From a virus: DNA of 64,000 nucleotides. The position numbers and the translations under genes are program-made. Positions within the stretch are counted from its first letter, which is position 1; each line of letters begins with the position of its first letter. Below, one piece after another: positions 24,328 to 34,399 of this stretch. Below the pieces are notes generated by a model. That model did not search any database, was not told the DNA's origin, and saw only the letters and a list, made by a program, of their open reading frames with translations. Location of the stretch: positions 62,001-126,000 of the IMG/VR virus record IMGVR_UViG_3300028920_000038. One strand, given 5' to 3'.

Positions 24328-27300
24328 TTAAGTAGACAGACCTAGCTGTATCCATTCCCAGCTATTCGCATCATTCTTAACTGACATAAATATCCATGTC
24401 TTCTCATCAGTGCCACCAGATACTCTAATTATCTCACCCTTATGATTTGTAGCAGTAGGTTTAGATGAATATAGATTAGTTAATACCTGCATACCTGATA
24501 TTTGACTACTAGTTGCCATAGAATTAATAATAGATCCACTTATCTTCGTATTACCGGATAAATAGATATTTCCGTATCCACCAGTATTTATAGAAACTGA
24601 CCCACTACCAATAATATTAATATATGGATATGAATCTAATGTATCTCCATATAACCATAATTCACTTCCAGTAGATGAATCGCCCATAATAACAGATTGA
24701 TTTGCACCAGCATTATATTGAAATTTAAAAGATTGAGTATCTTCTTCATAAAATTTTATATCATTTTTTGTCCGTAATTCTATTTCCTCGTCTCCTTTTA
24801 GACGTATGTGTGGGAAATCAGTAGCAGTATTCGCATATATTCTCAAATCGTTTCCTGCTTCATCAGGTCCATATAATTTAGCAATTGTAGAAGTACCTGA
24901 GAATGTAAATTGAGTATCAGTCTTATTTCTTATTCTAAAGAATCCACCATCATTTGGCCCATAAGATGCAACAATAGAACCAGAACCATTCAAAGTTATA
25001 TATGGATAATCATCATCTGAGTTTGCTTTTATTTCTAAATCATCACTAGTATCAGCCCCTCCTTGGATAAAACTATCTGCGCCATTAAGATAAAATTTAG
25101 CAATCTGTGCTGCTTCATTAAAAATCTTAAAACTTGTAGCGTCTTGAATTTTTAAATAAGATGCATCTCCAATATTCATTTCGATACGTGGATAATTTGC
25201 ACCATCTCTTGCATAAATCCACAAATCAGCACTAGCATTTGTATTACCATAGAACTTTGAAATAGGATCATCTATAGTAAACTTGAACATTTGAGTAGAA
25301 CCGCTCTTGAAATAAATGTTTTCAGTTGTACCTATAACTGTATCTCCATCTGCTTGTATAGCAATTCCACTAACTCCACCAGCTACTAGATTTGCTTGGT
25401 CTGATTTTAATGCTAGGTAGGTATCTGAATCCCCTACGTGTTCTACTTTCTCAGTAGTTTTTAGATAACTACCTCGAATATTAACTCCGGATATATATGA
25501 GGCATTATGAATTCCTTTGCTATTCCAATCCTTATGGTCATCTATACTTAAAGCAGATAATGTAGATACACCACCACCTGAACCACCAGATGGCATAGCT
25601 ACCCAAGCTGAGCCATTCCACATAATACCGGAATTAGTAAATTCATCAGAATCCCATCCATCGATTTCAGTATCTTCACGGATATGATCTAAACTTCCAC
25701 CACCACCTGAACCAGCTCCACTTGCAGTTAAGGATATCCAATCACCAGAATTAGCACTACAGAGATATATATCGCAATTTGTAGTGGAACCTGACATCCA
25801 TAGATTACCTGCAATTTTTGAAGGTTCAGATCCACCAGGTTTAATATATACCATATTACTGGACATTCTAAATAATGTATCGTGATTATCATATATTCTA
25901 AATTGTTGACTACTTGGTATTGTAAGAACTGCATTACCAGAACCTAATAATTCCAATTGACATTTTCCTTTAGGTCCGTTATCCACACCATAATTAGGTT
26001 TTATTCTCATTCCACTGGCTGATTTATTGGTACCATATATATATGAATATGTTCCTACACGGTCAAATAGAAACATTACATTAGATCCATCACTCATGTA
26101 GATATCAGGATTACCAGCTACACCTTGAAGATTAATATAACTATTGCCTACCATATGTATTCTAGGCCAAGTATCAGTAGAATTTGCATTAATACGTAAT
26201 TTCTCACCAGTACCAGCACCACCTTCTAATATAGAACCAATACTAGAACCTGAGTAAAATTTGAATGCTTGGACTCCATTTTCATCTATACGGAAATCAT
26301 TGCCAGTACCATAGTTAATCTCTACAGAACCACCACCAAACATTCTTAACCAAGGTATCATATCTGTACTATTTGCATGAATATAAAGGTCTCCAGTAGA
26401 ATTACTTCTACCCTCTATTACAGAATTATCACTACCAGAAAGATAAAACTTAGCTATTTGAGTATCTTTACTCTTAATATAAACATTTCCAGATGCATTA
26501 ATATCGATATGAGAACTATCGTAAAGAGTTATTAGAGGCCAAAGTTTATCATCAGTTCCTTGTATGTTGAGATTACCAGCAGAGCCACCTTCTATGTAAT
26601 TATTACCACCTTGTTTATTAAATTTGAACATCTGCGTTGTATTATTAAGAAACTGTATGACACTTCCATCAGCACAACCCATCTCTACATTTCCACTACC
26701 GTATAAAAATAAACCTGCTCTTTTATCAGTATCATTTGCATAGATGTACAAGTCTCCTCCAGTAGGGTCTGGTCCTCGAATATATGAGTTACCAGCAGTA
26801 TAATTAAATCGAAACATCTGCGTGCCTTGTTCCTTGAAGTAAATATCAGCGTAGGAATCTATATTTATATTACTACTTCCAACCATATCAATATATGGAT
26901 ATGAATAATCTTCATGTGCTTTCCAATTAAATCGAGCTCCATTTGTTGCAGCTCCATCTAGATGAACATCACTATAATTATTATCTGTATAAACTCTAGC
27001 AGAATTATGACCTTGATTTCCAAATACTACTTTAGAATTACCAGATGCGGAAATATAAATATTTCCAGGTACTGTTGCATCACCATCTCCTATCATCCAA
27101 ATCATTGGATAGGAATCAACTGAATTTGCCTGTATGATTAAATCATTCTCGTTTGTAGAACCTCCATAAAGATAAGATTGATTAGTACCATAAACAAACT
27201 TAAATGACTGTGTGCCTTTGTCAGTGAAATAGATGTCATTATTAGAACCTAATATCAAATCACTATCAGAAGATATATAAGGGATATTAGTGATACCATG

Positions 27301-28554
27301 TCCATCCCAATCTTTATCTATATCTATAGATAAATCGCTTAAATTGGAAGCTCCACCTTCTGCTGCTTCTGTTAGAGATTTCCATTCACCTCCTGTACCT
27401 GATTTGTAGTATAAATCAGATGAGGATAAGCTTCCAGAGAACCAGATAACACCACCAACATTCGGTGGTTGATTACTAGATGGCATTATTCTAAAATATG
27501 AATAGTAAGGGCTAAAATCAAGTTTAGTAGATCCTTCTAACCATACTCTAAAATTGGAGTCCGTATTAGCTGGAATATCAAATCCTGCAATTCCATAACT
27601 AGTACCAGAACCATAAAGTCTTATCATTGGATATGTATTATTTTCACTTGCTATTATTTGTAAATTTCCAGATACATTAGATCCATATATTTTAGAAAGA
27701 GAAAGAGATTTAGCAAATTTAAACATCTGCGTGCCCTGTTCTCTAAAAAAGATGTCCGCTTCAGAATCTAAAATAAGATTAGTATTAGCAGTATCGGTAT
27801 TAATTATAGACTCTCCACCAACTAGCTTAAACTCAAACATTGGACTTGCTTGCTCATAAAAATTAATATTCTGATATGCAGCTAAAGTAATATCCCCCTG
27901 GCCATAAACACCAAGATATCCATTTGCGGCAGCATTAGTATTTGCTTGTATGACAACATCATGATTTGCATCAGTGCCTCCTTTAATATAGCTCTTATCA
28001 CTTCCATCCCATTCAAACTTAAACATCTGCGTATTCTGTTCTTTGAAGAGTATATCCGCATAGCTAGTTACAGTAATATTTTCTTGTCCTTCAATAAAGA
28101 TATTTCCATTTAATTGAGAATTACTATTAGCAGCTAACATTAAATTCATTGTTGCACTAGTACCACCATACATAATTTTATTACTTCCAGCAGATGTGAA
28201 TGTGAATATACGATTATCCTTTAATCTGAAATAAATATCTCCATAGGTATCTAGGTATATATTTCCACTACCTTCCAATATCATTCTACTATAAGGAGAT
28301 AATGAGTTCGCCATAATATGTATATCTTCTCTATAACTATCTGCTCCGTAAAGAATTGATTTAGTTCCTGCATCATATTCAAATTTAAAAAATTGGTTGC
28401 CATCATCTTCAAAGTAAATATCATCAGAAGTATTAAAATGTTTCCAGCGAGCAGACTCACTCGGATTATGACAAATTGCACCTGACATAGTATTCCAATT
28501 GGTATAGGTGATAGTATCACCACTAGCCATCGTATCGAACCAATTTGTAGCCAT
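24328..28554 (-). CDS. Giant repeat-built tail fibre protein
   Basis: A 1408-residue fibre made of about 17 degenerate repeats of roughly 55-70 residues. Each reads like: D-I-Y-F-K-E-Q-G-T-Q-M-F-K-F, a short strand, Y-I-x-G-G, D-L-x-I-x-A-N, then P-x-I-x-L-x-G-S-G. Two blocks break the series (SGTGGEWKSLTE near residue 390 and CSANSGDWISLTA near 950), followed by linkers, one of them NSGIMWNGSAWVAMPSGG as in other fibres here. The C-terminus GEIIRVSGGTDEKTWIF resembles the end of the 737-residue fibre. A long beta-solenoid or trimeric shaft is likely. AGGAAATAG precedes the ATG. Confidence 0.8.
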   Translation of the reverse strand: MATNWFDTMASGDTITYTNWNTMSGAICHNPSESARWKHFNTSDDIYFEDDGNQFFKFEYDAGTKSILYGADSYREDIHIMANSLSPYSRMILEGSGNIYLDTYGDIYFRLKDNRIFTFTSAGSNKIMYGGTSATMNLMLAANSNSQLNGNIFIEGQENITVTSYADILFKEQNTQMFKFEWDGSDKSYIKGGTDANHDVVIQANTNAAANGYLGVYGQGDITLAAYQNINFYEQASPMFEFKLVGGESIINTDTANTNLILDSEADIFFREQGTQMFKFAKSLSLSKIYGSNVSGNLQIIASENNTYPMIRLYGSGTSYGIAGFDIPANTDSNFRVWLEGSTKLDFSPYYSYFRIMPSSNQPPNVGGVIWFSGSLSSSDLYYKSGTGGEWKSLTEAAEGGASNLSDLSIDIDKDWDGHGITNIPYISSDSDLILGSNNDIYFTDKGTQSFKFVYGTNQSYLYGGSTNENDLIIQANSVDSYPMIWMIGDGDATVPGNIYISASGNSKVVFGNQGHNSARVYTDNNYSDVHLDGAATNGARFNWKAHEDYSYPYIDMVGSSNINIDSYADIYFKEQGTQMFRFNYTAGNSYIRGPDPTGGDLYIYANDTDKRAGLFLYGSGNVEMGCADGSVIQFLNNTTQMFKFNKQGGNNYIEGGSAGNLNIQGTDDKLWPLITLYDSSHIDINASGNVYIKSKDTQIAKFYLSGSDNSVIEGRSNSTGDLYIHANSTDMIPWLRMFGGGSVEINYGTGNDFRIDENGVQAFKFYSGSSIGSILEGGAGTGEKLRINANSTDTWPRIHMVGNSYINLQGVAGNPDIYMSDGSNVMFLFDRVGTYSYIYGTNKSASGMRIKPNYGVDNGPKGKCQLELLGSGNAVLTIPSSQQFRIYDNHDTLFRMSSNMVYIKPGGSEPSKIAGNLWMSGSTTNCDIYLCSANSGDWISLTASGAGSGGGGSLDHIREDTEIDGWDSDEFTNSGIMWNGSAWVAMPSGGSGGGVSTLSALSIDDHKDWNSKGIHNASYISGVNIRGSYLKTTEKVEHVGDSDTYLALKSDQANLVAGGVSGIAIQADGDTVIGTTENIYFKSGSTQMFKFTIDDPISKFYGNTNASADLWIYARDGANYPRIEMNIGDASYLKIQDATSFKIFNEAAQIAKFYLNGADSFIQGGADTSDDLEIKANSDDDYPYITLNGSGSIVASYGPNDGGFFRIRNKTDTQFTFSGTSTIAKLYGPDEAGNDLRIYANTATDFPHIRLKGDEEIELRTKNDIKFYEEDTQSFKFQYNAGANQSVIMGDSSTGSELWLYGDTLDSYPYINIIGSGSVSINTGGYGNIYLSGNTKISGSIINSMATSSQISGMQVLTNLYSSKPTATNHKGEIIRVSGGTDEKTWIFMSVKNDANSWEWIQLGLST

Positions 28555-28573
28555 ATTTATCTATTTCCTATAA

Positions 28574-29458
28574 TTATAAATTAGAAGATCCCGAGACGAA
28601 TCCCTCTATTTTTACATTCAAAAAACCTGAAGGACCCTCGAAAGGAGAGTCGGTAATACTTTTAACATATATTAAACATTCTTTACGCATATTTTTAAGA
28701 TTTGAACCGTGTTCTGAATTTGGAACTATTCTTAGAGTGTTTTCTCCACTCCAAGTTTGATCGTAATAGGTAGGTCTTCCTAATATTTTAAAGAGTTCAC
28801 CAGCAGCTCCTGGTGTTATATTATTTTTTAAAGTTTGTAAATCGGATTTATTCATGAAGGTTTCTAATACAATAGAATAATTTTCTTGAGTCCATCGAGT
28901 GCAGAAACAGTCAATAAAATTACCCAAGGATAAACTAGAATAATATATTGCAATATCTTTTGAATGAAGAAAGTAGTTATATTGAGCATAGAAGAAATGT
29001 CCATAGTTATAAATATCATAATTAGTTTGACTATCCAAAGTTGGGTATTTGGAAGCAAAATCTCCACTATCGTTATCAGAGTAATCTTTACTATTATCGT
29101 ACCAGACCTTACCACCACCAGTAGTCCAGTAAATAAATTTACCGTTTTCATCACTCCAAATGGCTATAATATATGTTGTACCAGCAGTAATAGATGATGG
29201 CCCAAAGTTGGCAGTATTCCATGTATCATCAGTACCAGCTCCATCAATTTCACTTGTCTGAGCTACAATTTCTCTTGTACTAGACACATATACTGCTCCC
29301 CTAACTTTTTCTCCTGGATCCCAATCTGAATCTCCTCTAACGTACATTTTATCTAATGTACCTGTATATTTAGCAGTATCATAATGATATATTATAGTAT
29401 CTGTATAATTAAAAGAATCACCAGAACTACCAGATCGTCCAATTAAGTCAGTTGACAT
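28574..29458 (-). CDS. Tail protein: beta-sandwich plus repeated C-terminal domain
   Basis: A 294-residue protein. Residues ~20-165 (YTGTLDKMYVRGDSDW, RGAVYVSSTREIVAQTS, FGPSSITAGTTYIIAIWSDE) form a beta-sandwich of a carbohydrate-binding or jelly-roll type, also present in the 29458-30684 protein and more weakly in 42475-43038. The last ~125 residues are the TPGAAGELFKILGRPTYYDQ domain shared with two other tail genes. ATG overlaps the upstream stop (TAATG). Probable role: tail-tip or adhesin component; family unknown. Confidence 0.68.
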   Translation of the reverse strand: MSTDLIGRSGSSGDSFNYTDTIIYHYDTAKYTGTLDKMYVRGDSDWDPGEKVRGAVYVSSTREIVAQTSEIDGAGTDDTWNTANFGPSSITAGTTYIIAIWSDENGKFIYWTTGGGKVWYDNSKDYSDNDSGDFASKYPTLDSQTNYDIYNYGHFFYAQYNYFLHSKDIAIYYSSLSLGNFIDCFCTRWTQENYSIVLETFMNKSDLQTLKNNITPGAAGELFKILGRPTYYDQTWSGENTLRIVPNSEHGSNLKNMRKECLIYVKSITDSPFEGPSGFLNVKIEGFVSGSSNL

Positions 29459-30684
29459 TATGTATCCAACCTAGTTCCTTCAATCTTTATATGGAACTTT
29501 TCCCAATTAATAAAATCGTCGCTTATATTTTTTACAGCTATTATACGTTTTTCTCTGAGAGATGATAATCCATAACCTGAAATTGGTTCTAAAATTAATG
29601 TATTTCCAGAAGAATATGTCGAATCTATAAAGGTGGGTTTGCCTAATATTTTATATAATTCACGGACTGCTCCAGGAGTTACATTTTTAAATAATGTATT
29701 TCTAGCTCCTGAAGATAGAAAAGTTTCTACTATAACATTATAATTATCCTCATCCCATCTTGTAGCCCAGCAATCTATATAATTAGCGGGATATTGATTG
29801 CAGGAGTAATGGATTCTAAGAGAGTTTCCTTCTTTGTATGTATATCCAGCGGAAGTACCGAAGGTAATAGTAGAATCAAACCAATCTTCACCTCCACCTA
29901 AGTTATTAGAAGATATATACACCCTATAACAATATGAGGTATTTGGATTTAAATCAGTTAATTGTTGAGTAAGATATTCTCCACTAGTTACAATTTCTTC
30001 ATATTGACTACTATAACGCCATTCACTTGGGTCAGTGCCTCCTCCAGTGCTTCCTGTTTCATAATAGAATTTTACATTACCTGGACCTCCTGTACATTTT
30101 GCTGATAAAGTGACAATTGATACTCCAGATGCAACACACCCACTAACATTTGTTATTGTAGCTGTAGGGTTTTCTAAATATGAAGCATACATTTGTATTA
30201 ATTTTTCTGAACCAATCTGAGTAAAGTCTGGATCTAAGGTAGGTAAATATAGAGAAAAATCTCCACTACTACTAGCATAAAAATTCCTACCTGAATCCCA
30301 CCAATAATATTTTCCAGCTACAGTCTCTATACCAAGGGTTTTAATACTATCATCACCCCAAATTGCAACAATATATGTCTCATTAGCAGATATAGAAGAT
30401 GGACCGAATTGACCAGAAACCCATTCAATATTTCCTCCAGATGGTCCACTAAATGGATCTGTTTGAGCAATTAACTCTCTATTAGATGATAAATATACTG
30501 CAGCTCTAGCAAATTCAGTATGGTCCCATCTTTGTGTTTCAGTTGCCCCACTATAAACTCTAAGGAAAAATTGGTCTAATATTCCCGCTGAATTACTAGA
30601 ACCATATATATACTTTATTTGATTACTAAGTGCAGTAAAGGTACTGCCTGCATTAGAACTAAATCCTATTTCATTATATGTCAT
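29458..30684 (-). CDS. Tail protein: beta-sandwich, FN3-like domain, repeated C-terminal domain
   Basis: A 408-residue protein in three parts. Residues ~20-170 match the beta-sandwich of the next gene (VYLSSNRELIAQTDPFSG, FGPSSISANETYIVAIWGDD). Residues ~175-285 look like a fibronectin type III-like unit (SGVSIVTLSAKCTGG, LTDLNPNTSYCYRVYISSN). Residues ~290-408 are the shared end domain (FKNVTPGAVRELYKILGKP). The hub gene precedes it by TAATG overlap, so this is probably a baseplate periphery or adhesin protein that evolved by domain insertion from the same ancestor as 28574-29458. Confidence 0.7.
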   Translation of the reverse strand: MTYNEIGFSSNAGSTFTALSNQIKYIYGSSNSAGILDQFFLRVYSGATETQRWDHTEFARAAVYLSSNRELIAQTDPFSGPSGGNIEWVSGQFGPSSISANETYIVAIWGDDSIKTLGIETVAGKYYWWDSGRNFYASSSGDFSLYLPTLDPDFTQIGSEKLIQMYASYLENPTATITNVSGCVASGVSIVTLSAKCTGGPGNVKFYYETGSTGGGTDPSEWRYSSQYEEIVTSGEYLTQQLTDLNPNTSYCYRVYISSNNLGGGEDWFDSTITFGTSAGYTYKEGNSLRIHYSCNQYPANYIDCWATRWDEDNYNVIVETFLSSGARNTLFKNVTPGAVRELYKILGKPTFIDSTYSSGNTLILEPISGYGLSSLREKRIIAVKNISDDFINWEKFHIKIEGTRLDT

Positions 30685-33600
30685 TATCCTATCTCCTGTT
30701 TATGTTCTAATTCTGCAACTTTTCTAGCAATATCATAAGGTTGTTTACCATAATTAATTGTAGTTGTAAATCCATTTTGGTCTATTCTTTGAGTATATGA
30801 TACTACATCCCATATCTCATTGATTCCAAAATTAGTTAAATTAGAAGAAAATCTATAATATGTATCGATGTCTGTAATTCCTTCAATAGTAACTGAACCT
30901 TTTTTAGGAATTGTTTCCATTCCAGATACTTCCAATTCAGCTCTTGCTTGAGCCTGTTCAAATGTTGTATAGCTAGAATCGGATATTTTCTTAAAATGTT
31001 TTCCATATTTATTTATACTCGTTTGATTAGAGGCTCTATAAGATATTTCTCCTTGTCTCCATCCAAGTTGAAATGACATATTTCCATCAGGGATTGTATC
31101 TGGATTTGTAGCATTCGTGCTCCAATTTATTCCATTATCCCAGGAGTAAGCTATTTTTCCATTATAAGGTGAAGAAACATCATAATGGTAAGCCCAATAA
31201 TCATCAGTTGTATAAACTCCTATTTTCCTAATAAAAACTTGTTCATCCTCATAATCAGTTGGTTCAAATCTTAACCAAAAATCTGACGTATAATAAGAAG
31301 ATGGTATTTTATAAGAAAATTGTTGTTCAGGTGCTGAAGGATTGGCTGTAGCTAACTCTACCCAAGAACTACTTGATGTCTTTCTTATTTTGCAAGTAAT
31401 TGGATTTCCAGTAACATCTCCATCAGTACCACAAACTTCGAATTCTACATATGATACATTAACTGAGTCAAGATCTATATTTTTCCATATATGACTATTA
31501 GGCCATATACTAATTGGTTTAGGAGATCCTCCATAAGCAGTATAAGTAGTTACAGTACCTGCTTGTTCCCAATCATCCTTATCAGTAGTTGGTCCATATT
31601 CATAGGAAAAACCTGAATCATATTCAGGTGAAGTAAATATCATCCACCATGTATTATTCTCTAATTCATCTGGAGCTAATTTTGGTTCAGAATATGTCTT
31701 CCATGAAGAATAGCTCGGAGGATAAGGAACATCTCCAGGAGACCAAGAAATATCATCAGACCATTCTACTCTAGTTCCAGATTTCGGTACTCCTCCTCCA
31801 ATAACCTTTTGAGCGTATAGTTGAGTTCTTCCTATAGAAGGTGAATTGGTTATAGGATAAGGAGCCCATTTAACTTTATTACAAACTCCACTAGTTTGGA
31901 AGCAATACATAAGAACTGCATTTTTACCGTCATCAACATCGGTAACAGAATTAGCACTCATATGAGTCCATGAAGATCCACTATTTAAAGAACCAGAATA
32001 TGATATATATTGATTATAAGTTACATTTGTCGGTTTAACTTCTAAAAAACTCATGTCCATATTATTAGCAACAGTATAATTATTTGTCTTAAAACATTTT
32101 CTTAATCCACTATAATGAGAACCACTTCCTATTACTCTGGCAAGTATTCCATAACTCCAAAGGTTAGCACCTTCGTATCCACTAAATTGTCTCATTTGTA
32201 CTTTTATTTTTCTTATTCCACTATATATCCAATCATCATCAAATAAAATTTCAGCCCATTCATCTGGTTCAGTTTCTAAATCTATTGCTCCATCAAATAC
32301 ATGAATCCAATCACTCCATGTTGTAGATATATATATGTCTCTCATCTCAACATCAGAATGAGATTGTGCGTTAGCCTTTGCGTATATACCATCACACAAC
32401 ATTGGAGCATCAAATTCATATATATCTGTTATTGTTCTATTATTTCCACCACCATAATCCTGAGCATAAGTAAGTAAACTTCCATCTATCAAAGCACCTT
32501 CAATACTACCTGGATCTCCATTCCAATGTTTGTATCCATCATATATAGTATACTCACATCCAATTGGATTCTTTGTCCCGCTATAATATTCGTGCCTACT
32601 AGTAGATATGTATATAGCTCCATTATATATCTTAGCTCCAGTGGCTTGTGAGGATAAAAATGAATTGTCGTTGAAATTATCATCAAAAATCTCGTCTTCA
32701 AATCCTCCAGAATCGTCAGAAATCATTAAACTTGCACTACCGATCCTTGGTGTAAAGTGTCCATTAGAGGATAATTTATAGTATACAATACATCCATCAG
32801 ATGATTCACTACCAAAGTCAACCCATTCTCCATCTTTTAATGTAAGTCGAGAACTACCACCATCATTAGTACCAGAGATAAATATATGATTTGATGAAAC
32901 GACTCCAGTTAGGTCCAATTTCATATATCTACAATCATTAGGATATGAAATACTAGAAATATACCCAATAGTTTCATAGTTGCTCCAAGAATAATACAGA
33001 TGTCCATCTATATTATATTCCCAACCATGATAACTAAAATGAAAACCACTACCCCAAGATGATCCCTTTCCATGATACAATTTTCCTGGTATAATGTCTT
33101 GCGTATATGTAGTTTTCAAATAAACTCTAGCTTCTTCTGCACCATAAGGTCCATCGTTACCTTTAATTAAAAATGCATATGTCTCACCACTAATCATTCT
33201 AATATAACTATCACTAACATCCACTAATACAAGTCCATCCTGCGATGGTATAGTAGTAGACCATAGTATATTCTCATCTTCTAATGCTCCTTTTCTTAAT
33301 TCCAATAGATATTCCCAACACCACATATGATCCCATAAACCAAAACCTAATAAACTAAAAAATCCATTATTTGAAGGTATAAAAGTTTGTGCGAAATATT
33401 CATTGTGAGTTTGAACTTCTGCATTATATGGAGTATGTTCTGCAACATAATAATAATTGCTATCATCAGATGTGGCTAAATTTAAATCACTATTTCTAAC
33501 ACATATATTAGAAGAATAACTAAATAAATCTAAATTGTTAAAATCGTCCTCAAACAATTTCAATTCTGTATTTTCCCATATTTCAAATTCAAGAGTTCCA

Positions 33601-34394
33601 GGAGCATCTGGATCTGTACTTCTATCTAAATATAACTTAATAGCAGATAGTCTTGGATCTTCTCCATCAAATCTTTGAGCTACAAGAACTCCATTTGGAA
33701 AAGGTTTTGATTGTGGATGATTTGGAGATACTATAGTCTTTGCAGAATAATCTGTACCTCCTATAACTAAACAATCATTAATTAAGTCTTCATCTGCTTC
33801 TTCTATAGGTTCCATATTTATAATATCATCTTCTGTTATAGAAAATTTATATGTACCGGAATGATAATAATATCTTAAATTATCTTCATTATCTACATAA
33901 AAACTAAAACCATCTATATCAGATAATCTACTTATAGCATCTCCTACTTGGATATTTGTTAAATTAATTTCACTAGTTAATGATATTCCTTTAGAAGTAT
34001 CTATGTAATCAGAACTTATGCCATCACAATAGTCATTAACTAAAGATGCAACTATATTAGTAGTGGTTCCTGAGTATAAAGCATTTTCATCAGTAACGTA
34101 TCTCCAAAGATCATATGTTTTTCCAACTAATTGATATGTATCGAATTTAGTTCCTTTCTCTACAGTTTGCTGTCTTCTTGAAACGTATCCATTAAATTGT
34201 AAAGATCCATCTATGAAGATCATACATGTATCTCCAACATTTTGTGCAGATACTTTATATAATTGTACCACTCCATTTTGATAATATGAATCGTCTGAAT
34301 TTGTTATTTCTATGAAAGATATATTATCTCCAGGAAAATAATGTACAGTGCTAGCTCCTCCTGAATTAAAATATATATCATATTTATTTGTCAT
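30684..34394 (-). CDS. Tail hub/tip protein with inserted adhesin domains
   Basis: A 1236-residue protein directly after the tape measure gene, the usual place of the tail hub. The N-terminal ~210 residues (DNISFIEITNSDD, CMIFIDGSLQFNGYVSRRQQT, YQLVGKTYDLWRYVTDE, DAISRLSDIDGFSFYVDNE) fit the first hub domains of siphophage tail-tip proteins (gp27/Gp37-like). The last ~110 residues (FEQAQARAELEVSGM, GSVTIEGITDIDTYYRF, VVSYTQRIDQNGFTTTINYG) fit the hub's closing domain. Between them lie about 900 residues of beta-sandwiches rich in Gly, Ser, Tyr and Trp, probably carbohydrate-binding. No peptidoglycan hydrolase motif is seen. GAGG precedes the ATG. Confidence 0.78.
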   Translation of the reverse strand: MTNKYDIYFNSGGASTVHYFPGDNISFIEITNSDDSYYQNGVVQLYKVSAQNVGDTCMIFIDGSLQFNGYVSRRQQTVEKGTKFDTYQLVGKTYDLWRYVTDENALYSGTTTNIVASLVNDYCDGISSDYIDTSKGISLTSEINLTNIQVGDAISRLSDIDGFSFYVDNEDNLRYYYHSGTYKFSITEDDIINMEPIEEADEDLINDCLVIGGTDYSAKTIVSPNHPQSKPFPNGVLVAQRFDGEDPRLSAIKLYLDRSTDPDAPGTLEFEIWENTELKLFEDDFNNLDLFSYSSNICVRNSDLNLATSDDSNYYYVAEHTPYNAEVQTHNEYFAQTFIPSNNGFFSLLGFGLWDHMWCWEYLLELRKGALEDENILWSTTIPSQDGLVLVDVSDSYIRMISGETYAFLIKGNDGPYGAEEARVYLKTTYTQDIIPGKLYHGKGSSWGSGFHFSYHGWEYNIDGHLYYSWSNYETIGYISSISYPNDCRYMKLDLTGVVSSNHIFISGTNDGGSSRLTLKDGEWVDFGSESSDGCIVYYKLSSNGHFTPRIGSASLMISDDSGGFEDEIFDDNFNDNSFLSSQATGAKIYNGAIYISTSRHEYYSGTKNPIGCEYTIYDGYKHWNGDPGSIEGALIDGSLLTYAQDYGGGNNRTITDIYEFDAPMLCDGIYAKANAQSHSDVEMRDIYISTTWSDWIHVFDGAIDLETEPDEWAEILFDDDWIYSGIRKIKVQMRQFSGYEGANLWSYGILARVIGSGSHYSGLRKCFKTNNYTVANNMDMSFLEVKPTNVTYNQYISYSGSLNSGSSWTHMSANSVTDVDDGKNAVLMYCFQTSGVCNKVKWAPYPITNSPSIGRTQLYAQKVIGGGVPKSGTRVEWSDDISWSPGDVPYPPSYSSWKTYSEPKLAPDELENNTWWMIFTSPEYDSGFSYEYGPTTDKDDWEQAGTVTTYTAYGGSPKPISIWPNSHIWKNIDLDSVNVSYVEFEVCGTDGDVTGNPITCKIRKTSSSSWVELATANPSAPEQQFSYKIPSSYYTSDFWLRFEPTDYEDEQVFIRKIGVYTTDDYWAYHYDVSSPYNGKIAYSWDNGINWSTNATNPDTIPDGNMSFQLGWRQGEISYRASNQTSINKYGKHFKKISDSSYTTFEQAQARAELEVSGMETIPKKGSVTIEGITDIDTYYRFSSNLTNFGINEIWDVVSYTQRIDQNGFTTTINYGKQPYDIARKVAELEHKQEIG

Positions 34395-34399
34395 ATTGT

